A stretch of DNA of 25,006 bases from Roseburia sp. CAG:10041_57 (GTDB lineage: Bacteria; Bacillota; Clostridia; Lachnospirales; Lachnospiraceae). The stretch's first letter is position 1; every line of letters begins with the position of its first letter. The stretch spans positions 1 through 25,006 of the forward strand of contig MNTL01000084.1 of assembly GCA_001916965.1 (NCBI GenBank), given 5' to 3'. The notes beneath the pieces are model-generated. The model had not been told where the DNA came from and searched no databases. It saw nothing but the letters and a program-made list of their open reading frames with translations. The position numbers and the translations under genes are program-made. Shown here piece by piece: positions 22,962 through 25,006 of the stretch.

Positions 22962-22991
22962 TGTATACAATTTTATCACATTTTCTTGCAA
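22962..22991 (-). promoter_or_regulatory. Predicted promoter of glgCD
   Basis: On the minus strand TTGCAA (22991-22986) and TATACA (22967-22962) are spaced 18 bp apart. An overlapping alternative, TTGATG-17-TGATAA, begins a few bases upstream. The leader is about 55 nt with no evident riboswitch. No clear terminator for the chemoreceptor gene is seen in the same 139-bp gap. Confidence 0.45.
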
Positions 22992-23039
22992 AAATCATCA
23001 AATAATGTGCATTTTGAATACATTTTTTATACAGGTGGA

Positions 23040-24818
23040 CTAAACAATAAATTTTGCTACCGTCTTCTCCAGTCTGTCTGCTGAATCATGCGCTGCCTCA
23101 GCCTTTTCCCTGATATCTGATGCTTTCTCTACAATGACACTCGTCTTCTGGGCAATATCTGTAGTTCCTGTTGCGCCTTCTGTTGCTGCCTTACTTACCT
23201 CTCCGATTGCATCCATAACGCCATTGATAGAAGCCAGTAACTGCTGGGAAGAAGCTGAGAAATCTGTTACAAGGGAGTCCACGCTTTCTGCATCTCCACT
23301 GTAATTGTCCGCCATAGTAAGGAAACCGGAGAAGCTCTTCACAACATCTGTTCCCACAAATTCCAGAAGCTTCTTAGCTCCGTCTGCAAGATTATCTACT
23401 GCTGCTACCACATTCCGGGTCACTTCCTGGATATGGCCAACCGTTGACTTGGATTGTTCTGCAAGACCTCTGATTTCATCTGCTACAACTGCAAATCCCT
23501 TACCGGCATCACCTGCACGGGCTGCTTCAATCGAAGCATTCAGTGCCAATAGGTTAGTCTGTGCTGTAATCTGCATGATAGATTCTGCCAGCACACCGAT
23601 CTGGTCTACTACCTTGATATCTGCTAGTGCTTTGCTTAATTCTTCATCAATCTCTGCGTGAATTGCCTTAGTACGGTTATCATTATCTGTTGCTTCACCC
23701 TTGATTCCCACTGCACGCTCTCTGATCTGATCTGCTTCTAATGCACCGTCCTGGGAACGTGTCGCAATATTCTTGGCTGCACTCTCTATTTCATGTGACA
23801 TGGAATCAATCTGCTCTGAGGATGCAGCAGTTTCTTCCATACCAGCTGCCAGTTCCTGTGTTGTAGCAGATACATCCCCTATTTCATCATCCAAGTCCTG
23901 AACATTCACGTCAATCTGTTGTATCATGCCTATGATTTCCTGTGCTTCTTCCTTGACCTGCCCGATTAATGTGTTCAATTCCAGACGCATGGTTTCCAGA
24001 GAATTGGCAAGTATACCGAAATCATCACGCCTCTTCAATAAAAGCTCGTCAAATTTCTGTGAGAAATCTCCCTTCTCCATAACACCAATTGATACCACAC
24101 ACTGTTTCAAAGGTCTTACAATACTGATAATAATGAGAATCAGCAGCACAATTACAATGATTGCTTCTACAGTGGCAACAATAAAGAACAGATTTCTTTT
24201 ATCAGTTACATAGCTTGAAAATTCATTCTTGGCTGCAGCTATCTCGTCATCTATAAAGTCCGTATAATTACCGGTTCCAATAACCCACCCAAAAGGTTCA
24301 AATGCTTTGCTGTAAGAACGTTTCGGTGATGATTCTGTCTCACCTTCCTTTGGGAAAACATAGTCTACATACCCACCATCCGCTTCTTTACCGACACGGA
24401 TAGTCTCTTTCACCATCTGATAACCATCTGCGTCTTTTGTCTCCATACGGTTCGTCCCCTCTGTAGCACTTCCCAGAAGGACAACATTAGTTCCATCATA
24501 CTGATCTACCCAGAAATATCCATTATCCCCATATCTCAGCGCTCTGATTTCATCAGCGGCAAGCTTCTTCGCTTCCTGTTCTGTATATTCCCCTGCCTGA
24601 TATTTGTCATAAATATTCTGGCACAAAGATATTACATTTTCTACCTGATGTCTGATTTCTTCATCATAAGATGATCTGGCATCTTCCTCAATAACATCCA
24701 GTGCCTTCGTCTGCAGCTGATTCATGTTCACTATTGATAAATAGGTGCATATGGCTAATGCCAGCACAGATACTATCATAACAATAGTCAGCTTCGCTCT
24801 TACTTTAATATTATTCAT
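23040..24818 (-). CDS. Methyl-accepting chemotaxis protein with sCache sensor
   Basis: A 592-residue membrane chemoreceptor. TM1 spans about 9-29; the extracellular single-Cache (sCache_2) domain about 35-190 with the hallmark NGYFWVDQYDG (99-109) and FGWVIGTGNY (176-185). TM2 spans about 210-233, HAMP about 233-285, and the methyl-accepting coiled-coil domain about 300-592. The CheA/CheW-binding hairpin tip is EAARAGDAGKGFAVVADEIR (431-450), nearly canonical with Asp437 for the usual Glu. sCache_2 domains usually bind small carboxylates, but the ligand cannot be read here. GAGG lies 7 nt before the ATG. A sigma-A-like promoter, and no convincing sigma-D (TAAA-N15-GCCGATAT) motif, is seen upstream. 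It implies a chemotactic, probably motile cell. No che genes are adjacent. Confidence 0.95.
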   Translation of the reverse strand: MNNIKVRAKLTIVMIVSVLALAICTYLSIVNMNQLQTKALDVIEEDARSSYDEEIRHQVENVISLCQNIYDKYQAGEYTEQEAKKLAADEIRALRYGDNGYFWVDQYDGTNVVLLGSATEGTNRMETKDADGYQMVKETIRVGKEADGGYVDYVFPKEGETESSPKRSYSKAFEPFGWVIGTGNYTDFIDDEIAAAKNEFSSYVTDKRNLFFIVATVEAIIVIVLLILIIISIVRPLKQCVVSIGVMEKGDFSQKFDELLLKRRDDFGILANSLETMRLELNTLIGQVKEEAQEIIGMIQQIDVNVQDLDDEIGDVSATTQELAAGMEETAASSEQIDSMSHEIESAAKNIATRSQDGALEADQIRERAVGIKGEATDNDNRTKAIHAEIDEELSKALADIKVVDQIGVLAESIMQITAQTNLLALNASIEAARAGDAGKGFAVVADEIRGLAEQSKSTVGHIQEVTRNVVAAVDNLADGAKKLLEFVGTDVVKSFSGFLTMADNYSGDAESVDSLVTDFSASSQQLLASINGVMDAIGEVSKAATEGATGTTDIAQKTSVIVEKASDIREKAEAAHDSADRLEKTVAKFIV

Positions 24819-24881
24819 TTCGCTTCCTCACTTTCCTGTAGCCAAGTTGTGCCACAAAAACCTGTAACCATTCGGACTACA

Positions 24882-24910
24882 TATATAAATTTCACACAGT
24901 TCTAAACCAA
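24882..24910 (-). promoter_or_regulatory. Predicted promoter of the chemoreceptor gene
   Basis: On the minus strand TTGGTT (24910-24905) and TATATA (24887-24882) are spaced 17 bp apart, giving a leader of about 55-60 nt. Confidence 0.5.
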
Positions 24911-24980
24911 TGTCACTTAGTTAAGCTTATTACAAATTAATGGATTTGTGTGCTTTTATCGTGAAAAGGATGTGGTAAAC

Positions 24981-25006
24981 AAAAAAAGAATAAAACAGTC
25001 TTCGTT
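24981..25006 (-). terminator. Partial terminator of an off-window minus-strand gene
   Basis: On the minus strand, GAAGACTGTTTTATTC is followed by a run of seven T residues (24987-24981). This looks like the second arm and U-tract of an intrinsic terminator whose first arm would lie past 25006. Confidence 0.4.

Noticed and set aside
24819..25006. Sigma-D (flagellar) promoter for the chemoreceptor
   Set aside because: No TAAA with a properly spaced GCCGATAT-like element; GTCCGAAT near 24870-24880 has no partner at 15 bp.

Overview
The window looks like a chromosomal segment of a Gram-positive gut-type Clostridia, most likely Lachnospiraceae. The reasons are the moderate GC content, strong AGGAGG ribosome binding sites, sigma-A-type promoters, a GlgC/GlgD pair, a two-helix DUF-type microprotein, and a giant secreted pectin-degrading protein without LPXTG. 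The genus cannot be fixed from the sequence alone. Nearly everything is on the minus strand; the only plus-strand gene is an aldo/keto reductase at 655-1656. I saw no tRNA, rRNA, CRISPR, insertion sequence or phage gene.

Layout, left to right. At 11-372 (minus) is a 69-residue, internally duplicated two-helix membrane microprotein. Its start overlaps the stop of a short ORF that carries an isolated macrodomain (ADP-ribose-binding) signature, apparently the remnant of a larger gene. At 655-1656 is the aldo/keto reductase with its own promoter and a strong hairpin terminator. This terminator sits between it and a convergent 103-residue hypothetical gene (1736-2047). At 2203-10230 is one 2675-residue secreted protein. 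It combines a CE12-type rhamnogalacturonan acetylesterase and a PL11-type rhamnogalacturonan lyase with four galactose-binding-like domains, FnIII domains, three Ig-like repeats and a C-terminal domain I cannot name. It is monocistronic, with a predicted promoter, short direct repeats and palindromes upstream, and a terminator downstream.

At 10523-17887 (minus) seven genes are packed with gaps of 4-34 bp or ATGA overlaps behind one good promoter. In transcription order they are argC, an RsmF-like rRNA methyltransferase, two MATE transporters, a class I aminotransferase, an orphan Hpt protein, and a divergent Ham1/RdgB-like nucleotide pyrophosphatase. Upstream of this lies a LysM/M14 peptidoglycan peptidase (17982-19265) and then a membrane-anchored alpha/beta hydrolase (19363-20475). 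Next come the overlapping glycogen genes glgC-glgD (20553-22900) and an sCache chemoreceptor (23040-24818).

Functionally, the giant protein would deacetylate and cleave the rhamnogalacturonan-I backbone of pectin outside the cell. No transporter, regulator or rhamnose-catabolism gene lies nearby, so it is an isolated CAZyme locus. Glycogen synthesis (glgCD), arginine synthesis (argC) and chemotaxis are ordinary housekeeping functions. The least ordinary items are the architecture of the giant protein (including a galactose-binding domain apparently inserted into an FnIII fold), the macrodomain remnant coupled to the duplicated microprotein, the divergent Ham1-like enzyme coupled to an orphan Hpt protein, and a promoter that overlaps a terminator hairpin ahead of the M14 peptidase. 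I did not find clear evidence of a new defence or mobile system.
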